A DNA stretch of 64,000 nucleotides from Pseudomonas jessenii (lineage in GTDB: Bacteria; Pseudomonadota; Gammaproteobacteria; Pseudomonadales; Pseudomonadaceae), in contig NZ_NIWT01000010.1 in assembly GCF_002236115.1 (NCBI RefSeq), positions 269,179 to 333,178 of the forward strand. The letters are read 5' to 3'. Numbering within the stretch: position 1 is the stretch's first letter; the number at the start of each line of letters is the position of its first letter. This document shows, one piece after another, positions 1-8,700 of this stretch. The position numbers and the translations under genes were made by a program. The notes below the pieces were generated by a model. It did not search any database. It was given only the letters and a program-made list of their open reading frames with translations, and was not told where the DNA came from.

Positions 1-2
1 TC

Positions 3-656
3 GGTGGCATGGAAGCGATTCACATCGACTGGCATAACGGCGTGCCGGCCCGGGGCGAGGGCCGCATCACGGCTGATCAGGCGCGCAACATGGACCTCAC
101 GCCGCAAGCGATCACCGCGTTCATGCTCGGCCTCAACAACAAGATTTCGACCTTTGCCCTGCAACGGGAAATCAACGAGTTCCGTGGCGAGCCGATGCTG
201 GCGATCCTGCCAGGCGTGGCGTTGCAAGAGCTGTGGAGTCTGATGGGCACTGCGGAAAAAGCCTTGTTCGTGGTCTCGCTGTTTGTGGTGCTGACCGGAT
301 TGATCGGTATGCTCACAGCGATTCTCACCAGCCTCAACGAGCGCCGTCGGGAAATGGCAATCCTGCGCTCGGTGGGCGCACGCCCCTGGCACATCGCGAC
401 GCTGTTGGTACTCGAAGCCTTTGCCCTGGCGCTCTCGGGCGTGATCGCCGGCCTGGCGTTGCTGTATGTGTGCATCGCGGCGGCCCAAGGTTATGTGCAA
501 GCCAACTACGGCCTGTTCCTGCCGCTGTCCTGGCCGAGCGAGTATGAATGGACGCTGCTCGGTGGCATCCTGATCGCCGCGTTGCTGATGGGCAGCGTGC
601 CGGCCTGGCGCGCCTATCGCCAATCCCTGGCCGATGGCTTGTCGATCCGTTTATGA
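3..656 (+). CDS. ABC transporter permease, MacB/FtsX type (5' end outside window)
   Basis: This is the C-terminal part of an FtsX-like permease of the MacB superfamily, an inner-membrane subunit that works with an ATPase. The reading frame is already open at the left edge, so the N-terminus is missing; about 217 residues are visible. Three hydrophobic segments stand out (around visible residues 82-105, 135-160 and 183-200), and between the first two lies the stretch LNERRREMAILRSVGARP, the typical cytoplasmic FtsX signature (RRREIAILRAIGA-like). The stop overlaps the ATG at 653 by ATGA, so it is translationally coupled to the DUF3299 gene. In P. aeruginosa a comparable permease/DUF3299 pair (PA4065-PA4066, from memory) sits next to oprG and has been linked to zinc starvation; substrate here is unknown. 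Confidence 0.85.
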   Translation, partial: GGMEAIHIDWHNGVPARGEGRITADQARNMDLTPQAITAFMLGLNNKISTFALQREINEFRGEPMLAILPGVALQELWSLMGTAEKALFVVSLFVVLTGLIGMLTAILTSLNERRREMAILRSVGARPWHIATLLVLEAFALALSGVIAGLALLYVCIAAAQGYVQANYGLFLPLSWPSEYEWTLLGGILIAALLMGSVPAWRAYRQSLADGLSIRL

Positions 657-667
657 GGACGTTGAAA

Positions 668-1186
668 ATGCCCCGCGCTGTACTTGCGCTGTTGATGCTG
701 GTCGCCCTGCCCCTGTGGGCGGCCCAGCCAAAAGACCTGACCTGGTCGGAGATGATCCCGCCCGACGCGCCGAAAGAAGTGCCGAACATGACACCGTTGC
801 ATGATCTGTCGCAGATGAGCAGCACGCTCTCGGCAGAGTCGGCGCCAGCAGCCAAGCAGGACATGCCCAACGCACCGGTGGTCAAGACCCTCGACGGCCA
901 GAACATTCGCCTGCCGGGTTACATCGTGCCGCTGGAAGTGAGCGAGGAAGGCCGTACCACGGAGTTTCTGCTGGTGCCGTATTTCGGCGCCTGCATCCAT
1001 GTGCCGCCACCGCCGTCGAACCAGATCGTGCACGTCAAGAGCGAAGTCGGCGTGAAGCTGGACGAGTTGTATCAGCCTTACTGGATCGAAGGCGCGTTGC
1101 AGGTCAAGGCGTCCACCAGCGAGTTGGCGGATGCCGGGTATCAGATGGAGGCGGACAAGATTTATCTGTATGAACTGCCGGAGTGA
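668..1186 (+). CDS. DUF3299 domain exported protein
   Basis: A 172-residue protein with a clear signal peptide (hydrophobic run ALLMLVALPLWAA, residues about 6-19), so probably periplasmic. The mature part contains LDGQNIRLPGYIVPLE and a VPYFGACIHVPPPP stretch characteristic of DUF3299. I chose the ATG at 668 because GAGGA lies 7 bases upstream; an ATG at 653 in the same frame overlaps the permease stop and would add five residues. It follows the ABC permease in one operon, so it probably serves that exporter or importer, but no biochemical role is established. The single cysteine next to histidine and the proline run could be a metal or redox site; that is inference. Confidence 0.75.
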   Translation: MPRAVLALLMLVALPLWAAQPKDLTWSEMIPPDAPKEVPNMTPLHDLSQMSSTLSAESAPAAKQDMPNAPVVKTLDGQNIRLPGYIVPLEVSEEGRTTEFLLVPYFGACIHVPPPPSNQIVHVKSEVGVKLDELYQPYWIEGALQVKASTSELADAGYQMEADKIYLYELPE

Positions 1187-1218
1187 ATCAGGTCGTTTTG
1201 TGTCGACTGTCAGTCCGC

Positions 1219-1245
1219 CATCGCGAGCAAGCTTGCTCCCACAGG
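1219..1245 (+). repeat. REP arm, left half of a pair split by an IS
   Basis: A 27-bp REP containing GCGAGCAAGCTTGCTCCCAC. Its reverse complement matches positions 2504-2530 at 26 of 27 bases, so the two are arms of one inverted REP pair now separated by the insertion sequence at 1254-2495. Confidence 0.85.
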
Positions 1246-1318
1246 GGATCACATGAACTGGCCTAATAATTCCGGACACCTCTTAAGGGCGATATGATTT
1301 CGCCAACTTGGAGGTTCC

Positions 1319-1624
1319 ATGAACGAAAGAAAGGTCTATACCCGCGAGTTCAAGCTGCATGCTGCCAGCATGGTGCTTGATGATAACTGCCCGGTTCCAG
1401 ACGTTTGTGCATCGCTGGATATCGGGCCCACCGCTTTACGGCGTTGGGTCGATCAGGTTCGCAAGGAGCGCGAGGGGCAGCCAGTCAAAGGCACCAAGGC
1501 GATTACCGAAGATCAGCGCCAGATCCAGGAACTAAAGGCCAAGATCAAGCGCATGGAAATGGAAGCCGAGATCTTAAAAAAGGCTACCGCTCTCTTGATG
1601 TCGGATCCCGATCGTTTTCGATGA
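1319..1624 (+). CDS. IS3-family transposase OrfA
   Basis: A 101-residue protein with an N-terminal helix-turn-helix (HTH_Tnp_1 type, residues about 5-55, containing REFKLHAASMVLD and IGPTALRRWVDQ), which binds the element's terminal repeats. It ends in a leucine-zipper-like coiled coil (QIQELKAKIKRMEMEAEILKK) used for multimerisation in this family. Near its end, LKK is encoded by TTA AAA AAG, which forms the A_AAA_AAG slippery site for -1 frameshifting into orfB. The stop overlaps the orfB ATG (ATGA at 1621-1624). Start at 1319 is preceded by GGAGG at about 1310-1314. Confidence 0.93.
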   Translation: MNERKVYTREFKLHAASMVLDDNCPVPDVCASLDIGPTALRRWVDQVRKEREGQPVKGTKAITEDQRQIQELKAKIKRMEMEAEILKKATALLMSDPDRFR

Positions 1625-2457
1625 TTGCGGAACTAAGAGAGTCGTTCCCGACAGCTGTCGTGTGTCGTGTTTTCGATGTGAAGCGCAGCAGCTTTTACGA
1701 GTGGCTTCAGCGGCGAGCCCAACCGCGGATCAGGCGCGAAGAGCTCAAGCTCAAAGTGGTTGAACTGCACAGCGAAAGCCGCGAAGCCATGGGCTCCAGA
1801 ATGATCAGCAAGGGCCTGAAGTCCCAAAACATTGCAGTTGGAAGAGGCCTTGTCCGAGCGCTGATGAGGGAGGCCAACATTGTCAGTAAACAACGCCAGC
1901 CTCACCCATTCAGATCCAAAGGAGTGGAAGCGTTTGTCGCGCCCAATCGGCTCAAGCGCAACTTCAAACCGGCTGCAGTCGATCAGGTCTGGTGTGGCGA
2001 CGTGACCAGCTTGATGGTGGGCGAGCGCTGGGTTCATCTGGCCATCGTCATCGATTTGTTTGCTCGCCGGGTCATCGGTTGGGCATTTTCGCTGGTCAAT
2101 GACGCCAACTTGGTCAGCAAGGCGCTACGCATGGCGGCAGAGGTTCGAACGTGCCCTGCGGGGCTGATGTTTCACTCGGATCAGGGTTGTCAGTACACCA
2201 GCCGCAAGTTTCAAGAAGAACTGAAGCGTCGTGACATATTGCAAAGCATGAGCCATCGCGGGCAGTGCTGGGACAACGCTCCAACAGAGCGATTTTTCGG
2301 CACGCTGAAATCAGAATGGGTGCCTCGTAGTGGCTACAGCAAGATCGAGGAAGCCAAAACCGATATGGTGCGCTTCTTCATGTACTACAACCGCACCAGG
2401 CTCCACAGCTACAACAACTATCTGTCGCCAATAGCCATGGAGCAAAAAGCGGCATAA
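1621..2457 (+). CDS. IS3-family transposase OrfB (DDE integrase core)
   Basis: The catalytic half of the transposase, 278 residues when counted from the ATG at 1621; the functional product is likely an OrfAB fusion made by -1 frameshift at 1576-1582, since the orfB frame is open upstream to 1405. An HTH_21 region (residues about 45-100) precedes the rve core. The DDE triad is visible: D in VWCGDVTSL, D in FHSDQGCQYTS, and E in WDNAPTERFFGTLK, with the expected GCQYTS and NAPTE surroundings. C-terminus YYNRTRLHSYNNYLSP is typical of the family. No frameshift or stop interrupts it. Confidence 0.93.
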   Translation: MIAELRESFPTAVVCRVFDVKRSSFYEWLQRRAQPRIRREELKLKVVELHSESREAMGSRMISKGLKSQNIAVGRGLVRALMREANIVSKQRQPHPFRSKGVEAFVAPNRLKRNFKPAAVDQVWCGDVTSLMVGERWVHLAIVIDLFARRVIGWAFSLVNDANLVSKALRMAAEVRTCPAGLMFHSDQGCQYTSRKFQEELKRRDILQSMSHRGQCWDNAPTERFFGTLKSEWVPRSGYSKIEEAKTDMVRFFMYYNRTRLHSYNNYLSPIAMEQKAA

Positions 2458-2503
2458 ACACCGTAACCGGTGTCCGGGATTACTTGACCAGTTCAACATG
2501 CCT

Positions 2504-2530
2504 CCTGTGGGAGCGAGCTTGCTCGCGATG
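2504..2530 (-). repeat. REP arm, right half of the split pair
   Basis: Contains GTGGGAGCGAGCTTGCTCGC; inverted relative to 1219-1245. Removing the IS and one ACA copy restores a compact inverted pair with a spacer of about 16 bases. Confidence 0.85.
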
Positions 2531-2573
2531 AGGCCATCAGAAACATCACAAATTCCAGTCCTTGCCACTTTCA

Positions 2574-2622
2574 TTGAGCTGCATCAAAAGACCGAATAGT
2601 TAGCCGGCTTACCATTGGACAT
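2574..2622 (+). promoter_or_regulatory. ANR/FNR-type box and promoter of the ompW-family gene
   Basis: TTGAG-N4-ATCAA at 2574-2587 matches 9 of 10 bases of the ANR/FNR consensus TTGAT-N4-ATCAA. A -10-like TACCAT lies at 2610-2615, which puts a start site near 2622 and the box centre at about -41.5, the normal position for activation by FNR-class regulators. OmpW homologues are known to respond to oxygen through FNR or ANR. Confidence 0.6.
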
Positions 2623-2652
2623 CGAACATTTTTAACGTCCTCTGGAGCCCCC

Positions 2653-3351
2653 ATGAACAAGTCCATGCTCAGCGCTTCGCTGGTTGCCCTTGCGCTCGCA
2701 GCCCCGCTCGCCAATGCCTTCGAAGCCGGTGACATCCTCCTTCGTGCCGGCGCCATCACCGTCAACCCGGAAGCCGACAGCTCCAGCGTCAAGGTCGATC
2801 AAGGCCCGCTGGCGGGCGCCGACCTGGGCGGCAAGGCGACCATGAGCAGCGACACGCAACTGGGCTTGAACTTCGCCTACATGCTCACCAACCACCTGGG
2901 TATCGAGCTGCTGGCGGCCACACCGTTCGAGCATGACGTGAAACTCAAGGGCACGGCCCTGAGCGCGGCCAACGGCAAACTCGGCACCCTCAAGCACCTG
3001 CCACCGACCTTGAGCCTGGTGTACTACCCGCTGGACCCGAAGTCGGCCTTCCAGCCGTACGTCGGCGGCGGCATCAACTACACCTATATCTACGACGAAC
3101 ACGTTGGCAGCCAGGCCCAGTCCGCCGGTTTCAGCAACTTCAAGGCGGAAAACTCCTGGGGTCTGGCGTGGCAGGTCGGTGCTGACTACATGCTGACCGA
3201 TAACATCATGATCAACGCCCAGGTGCGCTACATCGACATCGATACCCGCGCCACCGTCGAGAACAACTCGATCGCACCAGGCACCCGGGCACGGGTGGAC
3301 GTCGATGTAGACCCGTTCATCTACATGGTGGGTCTGGGTTACAAGTTCTAA
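2653..3351 (+). CDS. OmpW-family outer membrane protein (OprG/OmpW-like)
   Basis: A 232-residue beta-barrel porin of the OmpW/AlkL family, forming an eight-stranded outer-membrane channel for small hydrophobic molecules. Residues 1-22 are a signal peptide ending ANA. The mature protein starts FEAGDILLRAGAITVNP, the family's diagnostic N-terminus, and ends in an aromatic residue (VGLGYKF) as needed for barrel assembly. LSLVYYPLD and QPYVGGGINYT are also family hallmarks. ATG 2653 is preceded by GGAG six bases upstream. It is monocistronic, with an ANR-type box upstream and a bidirectional terminator downstream. The neighbouring minus-strand epimerase genes match the order around oprG in P. aeruginosa. 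Confidence 0.92.
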   Translation: MNKSMLSASLVALALAAPLANAFEAGDILLRAGAITVNPEADSSSVKVDQGPLAGADLGGKATMSSDTQLGLNFAYMLTNHLGIELLAATPFEHDVKLKGTALSAANGKLGTLKHLPPTLSLVYYPLDPKSAFQPYVGGGINYTYIYDEHVGSQAQSAGFSNFKAENSWGLAWQVGADYMLTDNIMINAQVRYIDIDTRATVENNSIAPGTRARVDVDVDPFIYMVGLGYKF

Positions 3352-3500
3352 AGAACGTTCACGTGGTGGTGAATGAGGCTTGGTGGTGAGCAGACTTAAA
3401 AATGACGGCGACTGCTGCGCAGTCGAACGGGGCGATGCGGCGATCCGACGAGCCCCCTCGCCACAGGAATTACACAAGCTGTAAGTAAATTCCGGCCGTG

Positions 3501-3530
3501 AAAAAGGCGCCTGTAAAAAGGCGCCTTTTT
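3501..3530. terminator. Bidirectional rho-independent terminator
   Basis: An 11-bp perfect stem AAAAAGGCGCC / GGCGCCTTTTT with an 8-base loop. It has T runs on both strands and lies between the convergent ompW-like gene and the epimerase gene, so it can serve both. Confidence 0.9.
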
Positions 3531-3550
3531 CATGTCCGCATGGAAGAGAT

Positions 3551-4480
3551 CTATCGCCCCAGCAACCGCGCCAGCCCCACACGCATCGGTGTCTGCTCTG
3601 TGGTACTGAAGCGTTCCAACAGACGCCGGTTGTTCGCCCGGGAATGACGAATGTCACCGGAGCGTGCCGGGCCGTAGCTCACCGGTGGCAAATTGCCGAC
3701 CACGGCTTCGAGCGCTTCGAGCATTTGCTTGAGGGTCGTCGCCTGGTTCCAGCCAACGTTGACCGCACCGACTTCGACCCGGGGCATTTCGATGGCCTGC
3801 ACCAGCAAGTCGACCAGGTCTTCGACGTAGACAAAATCCCGGGTCTGCTCGCCATCGCCGAACACCGTGATCGGCAAGCCCTTCAGTGCACGCTCGCTGA
3901 AAATGCTGATCACCCCGGAGTATGGCGAGGACGGATCCTGGCGTGGGCCGTAGATGTTGAAGAAGCGGAAAATCACCGGTTCCAGCCCATGCTGGCGATG
4001 GTAGAAGTCGAAGTATTGCTCGCTGGCCAGCTTGTCCACCGCATAAGGCGTCAACGGCGCCTTGGGCGTGTCTTCGTCGATCGACTCACCTTCGCCATTG
4101 TTGCCATATACCGCCGCACTGGAGGCAAACAGCACGCGTTTGACCCCGGTCTGGCGCATGGCTTCGCAGACGTTCAGCGTGCCGATGAAGTTGCTCTGGT
4201 GTGTGCGCACTGGATCGTCCACCGAGGCCTGCACCGAAGCCACGGCGGCCAGGTGCGCCACAGCGCTGCATCCGGCCATCGCCTGGGCAACCAAAGCCGC
4301 ATTGGCCACGTCGCCGACGATCAGTTCGACCCTGGGATTATCCAGCGGCAGATTGCTGTGCTTGCCGGTGGACAGGTCATCGAGAATCCGCACCGCATGG
4401 CCCCTGGCAAGCAGGGCGTCAGTCAGGTGTGAACCAATGAAACCGGCACCACCGGTGATCAAAACGGGGCTGTCAGCCAT
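3551..4480 (-). CDS. NAD-dependent epimerase/dehydratase (UDP-glucose 4-epimerase-like SDR)
   Basis: A 309-residue extended SDR enzyme. The N-terminal Rossmann motif GGAGFIGSHL is at residues 8-17, and the catalytic YxxxK appears in TPYAVDKLASEQYF, with a Ser in FASSAAVYG. FFNIYGPRQDPSSPYSGVISIF and VFGDGEQTRDFVYVEDLV are typical of the nucleotide-sugar epimerase subgroup. I place the start at the ATG ending at 4480, just before VLITGGAG; the frame stays open upstream but overlaps the next gene. It overlaps the stop of the RmlD-like gene by 8 bp, so the two are co-translated. Exact sugar substrate cannot be read from sequence; a role in surface polysaccharide synthesis is inference. Confidence 0.88.
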   Translation of the reverse strand: MADSPVLITGGAGFIGSHLTDALLARGHAVRILDDLSTGKHSNLPLDNPRVELIVGDVANAALVAQAMAGCSAVAHLAAVASVQASVDDPVRTHQSNFIGTLNVCEAMRQTGVKRVLFASSAAVYGNNGEGESIDEDTPKAPLTPYAVDKLASEQYFDFYHRQHGLEPVIFRFFNIYGPRQDPSSPYSGVISIFSERALKGLPITVFGDGEQTRDFVYVEDLVDLLVQAIEMPRVEVGAVNVGWNQATTLKQMLEALEAVVGNLPPVSYGPARSGDIRHSRANNRRLLERFSTTEQTPMRVGLARLLGR

Positions 4481-5357
4481 GGCGATAGAACCTGTCCAGT
4501 AGACCGGGAAGCGCCGCACGCCAGGCGCGTGGTTTGATTCCAAAGGTGTGCAGAATTTTTTTGCAGGCCAGTACCGCGTGTTGCGGTTCTTCGGCGGCAT
4601 CCGGACGCGCGGCGTGGGCCTGGGCGGTCGGGGCTTCGATGGCCAGCGGATGCAGGCTGCGGGCTTCGGTCAGAATCGCCTGCCCCAGCGCCAGCGGCGT
4701 GGTCGCCTCATGCCCGGCGTAGTGGTAGGTGCCCCACAGCGGCGCGGCGCAATCGAGTTGCTTGAGCACTGAAATGATCACGCGGGCGGCATCGTCGACC
4801 GGCGTCGGATTGCCCCGTCGGTCGTCGGCCATCAGCAGCTCTTCGGGTTGTTCTGCACGGGCGAGGAAGCGGCCAAGGGCACCGTCCGGGCTGTCGTCCA
4901 GCAGCCAGCCGAAACGCAGCAGCACGTGTTGCGGGCAGGTGGCGCGCACGCTTTGCTCGATCCGCCACAACGCCTGACCCCGCAGGCCCAGGGGCACCGG
5001 TTCGTCTTTTTCGCTGTAGGCGGTGGCACGGGAGCCGTCGAACACGCGATAGCTGGAGGGTTGCAGCAGGACGATGTTGTGGTGCTGGCACAGTTCCGCC
5101 AGACGCTCGATCGCGCGCTCCTGGCCGGCCAGGCGCGATTCGCTCACCGCCTCGGCCTGAAACCAGTCGAAGTAGTAGGCAAGGTTGATCAATGCATCGG
5201 GACGGGTGTCGTCGAGCAGTTGTGTCAGGCTCGCGGCATCCCAGCCGTCTTCGGGCGGGCGGGGGGCGAGGAAACCGATGTCTTCCTCCGCACCGAGGCG
5301 AATCAGCGCCTGCCCAAGGGCATTTCCGCCGCCCAGTAACATAAGGCGCATTCGCAT
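4473..5357 (-). CDS. RmlD-like sugar nucleotide reductase/SDR-fold protein
   Basis: A 294-residue protein resembling the RmlD/dTDP-4-dehydrorhamnose reductase branch: N-terminal LMLLGGGNALGQALIRLG nucleotide-binding region, PDALINLAYYFD after the acidic substrate-binding loop, then QPSSYRVFDG and LRFGWLLDD. The usual YGxxKxxGE motif is not clear here: LGLRGQALWRIEQ occupies that place, with no Tyr or Lys, so the protein may bind a nucleotide sugar without being a normal reductase. It lies immediately upstream of, and overlaps, the epimerase gene. Start at 5357 (MRMRLML); a second ATG two codons later is possible. Confidence 0.7.
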   Translation of the reverse strand: MRMRLMLLGGGNALGQALIRLGAEEDIGFLAPRPPEDGWDAASLTQLLDDTRPDALINLAYYFDWFQAEAVSESRLAGQERAIERLAELCQHHNIVLLQPSSYRVFDGSRATAYSEKDEPVPLGLRGQALWRIEQSVRATCPQHVLLRFGWLLDDSPDGALGRFLARAEQPEELLMADDRRGNPTPVDDAARVIISVLKQLDCAAPLWGTYHYAGHEATTPLALGQAILTEARSLHPLAIEAPTAQAHAARPDAAEEPQHAVLACKKILHTFGIKPRAWRAALPGLLDRFYRHG

Positions 5358-5516
5358 AGAGTCAGCAGGCCCAGTCTGATTGAAACGATGGCTTTATCGA
5401 CATCGCGCCCAGGCGATGTCGTTGATAATTGCCGGAATCGTTGCATTTTGCGGGTTTAGTGCGCAACCGTCACCCGTAAAGTGTAGATCCGGGGGATTTG
5501 TGGTGCTGTCACTGGC

Positions 5517-5645
5517 CTCATCGCGAGCAAGCTCGCCCCCACAATGGTTTTGTGTAAACCGCCCCCCTGTGGGAGCAAGCTAGCTCCCACAATGGTTTTG
5601 TGTAAGCCGCCCCTCTGTGGGAGCGAGCTTGCTCGCGATGGGGTC
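5517..5645. repeat. Cluster of three REP sequences with a 48-bp tandem period
   Basis: This fills most of the 355-bp gap between the RmlD-like gene and lhr. Three REP copies are visible near 5517-5542, 5568-5590 and 5615-5641. The block starting ACAATGGTTTTGTGTAA at 5541 recurs at 5589, a 48-bp direct repeat including its adjacent REP. No gene is seen in the gap. Confidence 0.85.
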
Positions 5646-5712
5646 CTGTCAGTCAACAGAGATCCCCAAGCGGTACTTGCATCTTGGCCCACCCACCCGC
5701 ATAACTTGCTGC

Positions 5713-8700
5713 ATGAACCTGCCCATTCCCGCAGACAGTGCCCTGAGCGGCTTCCACCCTGCCGTCAGCGCCTGGTTCAGCCACACGTTCCCGGCGGTCA
5801 CCGCCGCCCAGGCCCGGGCGTGGCCGTTGATCCGCCAGCGCCGCTCGACCCTGGTCGCCGCGCCCACCGGTTCCGGCAAGACCCTCACCGCCTTTCTCGC
5901 CGTCATCGATGACCTGGTGCACCGCGGCCTGGAAAGCCCCGAAGGCTTGCCCGACGCAACCCTGGTGGTCTACGTCTCGCCCCTCAAGGCACTGTCCAAC
6001 GACATCCAGATCAACCTGCAAAACCCGCTGGCCGGCATTACCGAGCAATTGCGCGTGATGGGCCTGCCCGAACTGCAGATCAGCACCGCCGTGCGCACCG
6101 GCGACACACCGCAAAAAGATCGTTCGGCAATGCGCAAGACCGCACCGCACATTCTGGTGACCACGCCGGAATCCCTGTATGTGCTGCTCGGTTCCGACTC
6201 TGGCCGGCAGATGCTCGGCACCGCACAAACAGTGATCGTCGACGAGATCCACGCCATGGCTGCCAGCAAACGTGGCAGCCACCTGGCACTGAGCCTTGAA
6301 CGCCTGCAAGCCCTCTGCCCGGAGCCACTGCTGCGCATCGGGCTGTCGGCCACGCAAAAGCCCATCGAAGCGGTCTCGCGCTTCCTTGTCGGTCGCGACC
6401 GCCCGTGCGAGATCGTCGACATCGGCCACGCCCGCCCCCGCGACCTGGACATCGAAGTACCGCCCGTGCCGCTATCGGCCGTGATGGCCAACGATGTCTG
6501 GGAGTTGGTCTACGACCGCCTCGCCGCCCTCGCCCGGGAACACCGGACCACGCTGATCTTCGTCAACACTCGACGTCTGGCCGAACGCCTGAGCCGGCAC
6601 CTGAGCGAGCGCCTGGGCAAGGATGCCGTCGCCGCCCACCACGGCAGCCTGGCCAAGGAATTTCGCCTGGACGCCGAGCAGCGACTCAAGCGCGGTGACC
6701 TGCAAGTGCTGATCGCCACGGCGTCGCTGGAACTGGGGATCGACATCGGCGACGTCGACCTGGTGTGCCAGATCGCCTCGCCGCGTTCGATTGCCGGGTT
6801 TCTGCAGCGGGTCGGCCGTTCCGGGCACCAGGTCGGCGGCACGCCCAAGGGCCGTTTGTTCGCCACCACCCGGGACGACCTGATCGAATGCGCCGCGCTG
6901 CTCGACTGCGTGCGCCGGGGCGAACTCGATACCTTGCTGATCCCGCAAGCGCCGCTGGACGTGCTGGCGCAGCAGATCATCGCCGAGGTCAGTTGCCAGG
7001 AGTGGCCGGAACAAGCGCTACTGGAGATGCTGCGCCGCGCCTCGCCCTACGCCGGACTCGACGACAAACACTACCAGGCGCTGCTGAACATGCTCGCCGA
7101 GGGTTACAACGGTCGTCAGGGCATCCGTAGCGCCTACCTGCATCGCGACGCTGTGAGCCGCACCCTGCGCGGCCGCCGGGGCGCGAAACTGACGGCGGTG
7201 ACCAGTGGCGGGACCATTCCGGACAACGCCGACTACAGCGTGCTGCTGGAGCCTCAAGGGCTGAACATCGGCACCATCAACGAAGACTTCGCCGTGGAAA
7301 GCATTGCCGGGGATATCTTCCAGTTAGGCAACACGTCCTATCGGATCCTGCGGGTGGAAACCGGCAAAGTCCGGGTCGAGGATGCCCAAGGCCAACCGCC
7401 GACCATTCCGTTCTGGCTCGGTGAAGCACCGGGGCGCAGTGCCGAATTGTCCTCGGCGGTGGCGCGCTTGCAGGCACAACTCGATGACCTGCTGGGGGCT
7501 GCGCCAGGTAACTTGCAGCCAGCGCTCGACTGGCTGACCGAGACCCTGGGTTTGAACATCGCCAGCGCCGAACAACTGGTGGATTACCTGGCCCGTGCGC
7601 GGCAAACGCTGGGTGCCCTGCCATCCCAAGACACATTGCTGATGGAGCGCTTTTTCGACGAGTCCGGCGGCACGCAACTGGTCATTCACACGCCGTTCGG
7701 CAGCCGCATCAACCGCGCCTGGGGCCTGGCCCTGCGCAAGCGTTTCTGTCGCACCTTCAATTTCGAATTGCAGGCCGCCGCCAGCGAAGACGCCATCGTG
7801 CTGTCGCTGTCCACCAGCCACAGTTTTGAACTGGACGACGTCTGGCGCTACTTGCACAGCAACAGTGCCGAACACATCCTGATTCAAGCCGTGCTCGACG
7901 CGCCGCTGTTCGGCGTGCGCTGGCGCTGGAATGCCGGCGTGGCCCTGGCGCTGCCGCGCTACAGCGGCGGGCGTAAAGTCCCGCCGCAAATCCAGCGGAT
8001 GAAAAGCGAAGACCTGATCGCCAGCGTGTTTCCCGATCAGATCGCCTGCGTGGAAAACCTCGCCGGCGAACGGGAAATTCCCGACCATCCGCTGGTAGAG
8101 CAAACCCTCGACGACTGCCTGCACGATGCCATGGACAGCCAAGGCTGGCTGGCCTTGTTGCGGCGCATGGAACGCGGCGACATTCGCCTGATCAGCCGCG
8201 ACTTGCCTGCGCCCTCGCCGCTGGCGGCGGAGATTCTCAGCGCCCGGCCCTATACCTTTCTCGACGATGCGCCGCTGGAGGAACGTAGAACCCAGGCAGT
8301 GCTCAATCGGCGCTGGAGCGACCCGCAATCCACCGACGACCTCGGCGCCCTGGACGCCGAGGCGATTGCCGCCGTGCGCGACGAAGCCTGGCCAGTGCCT
8401 TGCGGGGTCGACGAAATGCACGAGGCCTTGATGAGCCTGGCGTGCATCACCGATACCGAGGCCGGCGCCAATCCGCAGTGGTTCGACTGGCTCAACACCC
8501 TGGCCGACAGCGGCCGCGCGAGCCGTTTGCAGATCAACGCCGGGCAATCGCTGTGGCTGGCGCTGGAGCGTCTGACCTGCCTGCGGGCGATTTATCCACA
8601 GGCCGAACTGACGCCGTCGCTGCAAGCGCTGCCGGACTTCGACGAGGTCTGGGAAGCCGACGACGCCATCCTCGAACTGATCCGCGCGCGGCTCAGTGCA

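Larger units (their letters stand above)
1254..2495 (+). mobile_element. Complete IS3-family insertion sequence, 1242 bp
   Basis: The ends are imperfect 27-bp inverted repeats, both beginning TGAACTGG and ending CCGGACACC on the inner side (21 or more positions identical by eye). The element begins TG and ends CA as usual for the IS3 family. It is flanked by a 3-bp direct repeat ACA (1251-1253 and 2496-2498), the expected target duplication. It carries two overlapping genes, orfA and orfB, with a canonical slippery heptamer A_AAA_AAG at 1576-1582. All parts look intact, so it is probably still mobile. It sits between the ABC/DUF3299 operon and ompW, inside a REP pair. Confidence 0.95.

Noticed and set aside
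5456..5692. Open frames with repeated ASSLPQG/GASLL motifs in the 5.4-5.7 kb gap
   Set aside because: The repeated peptides are translations of REP sequences, which yield the same words at other REP sites in the window.
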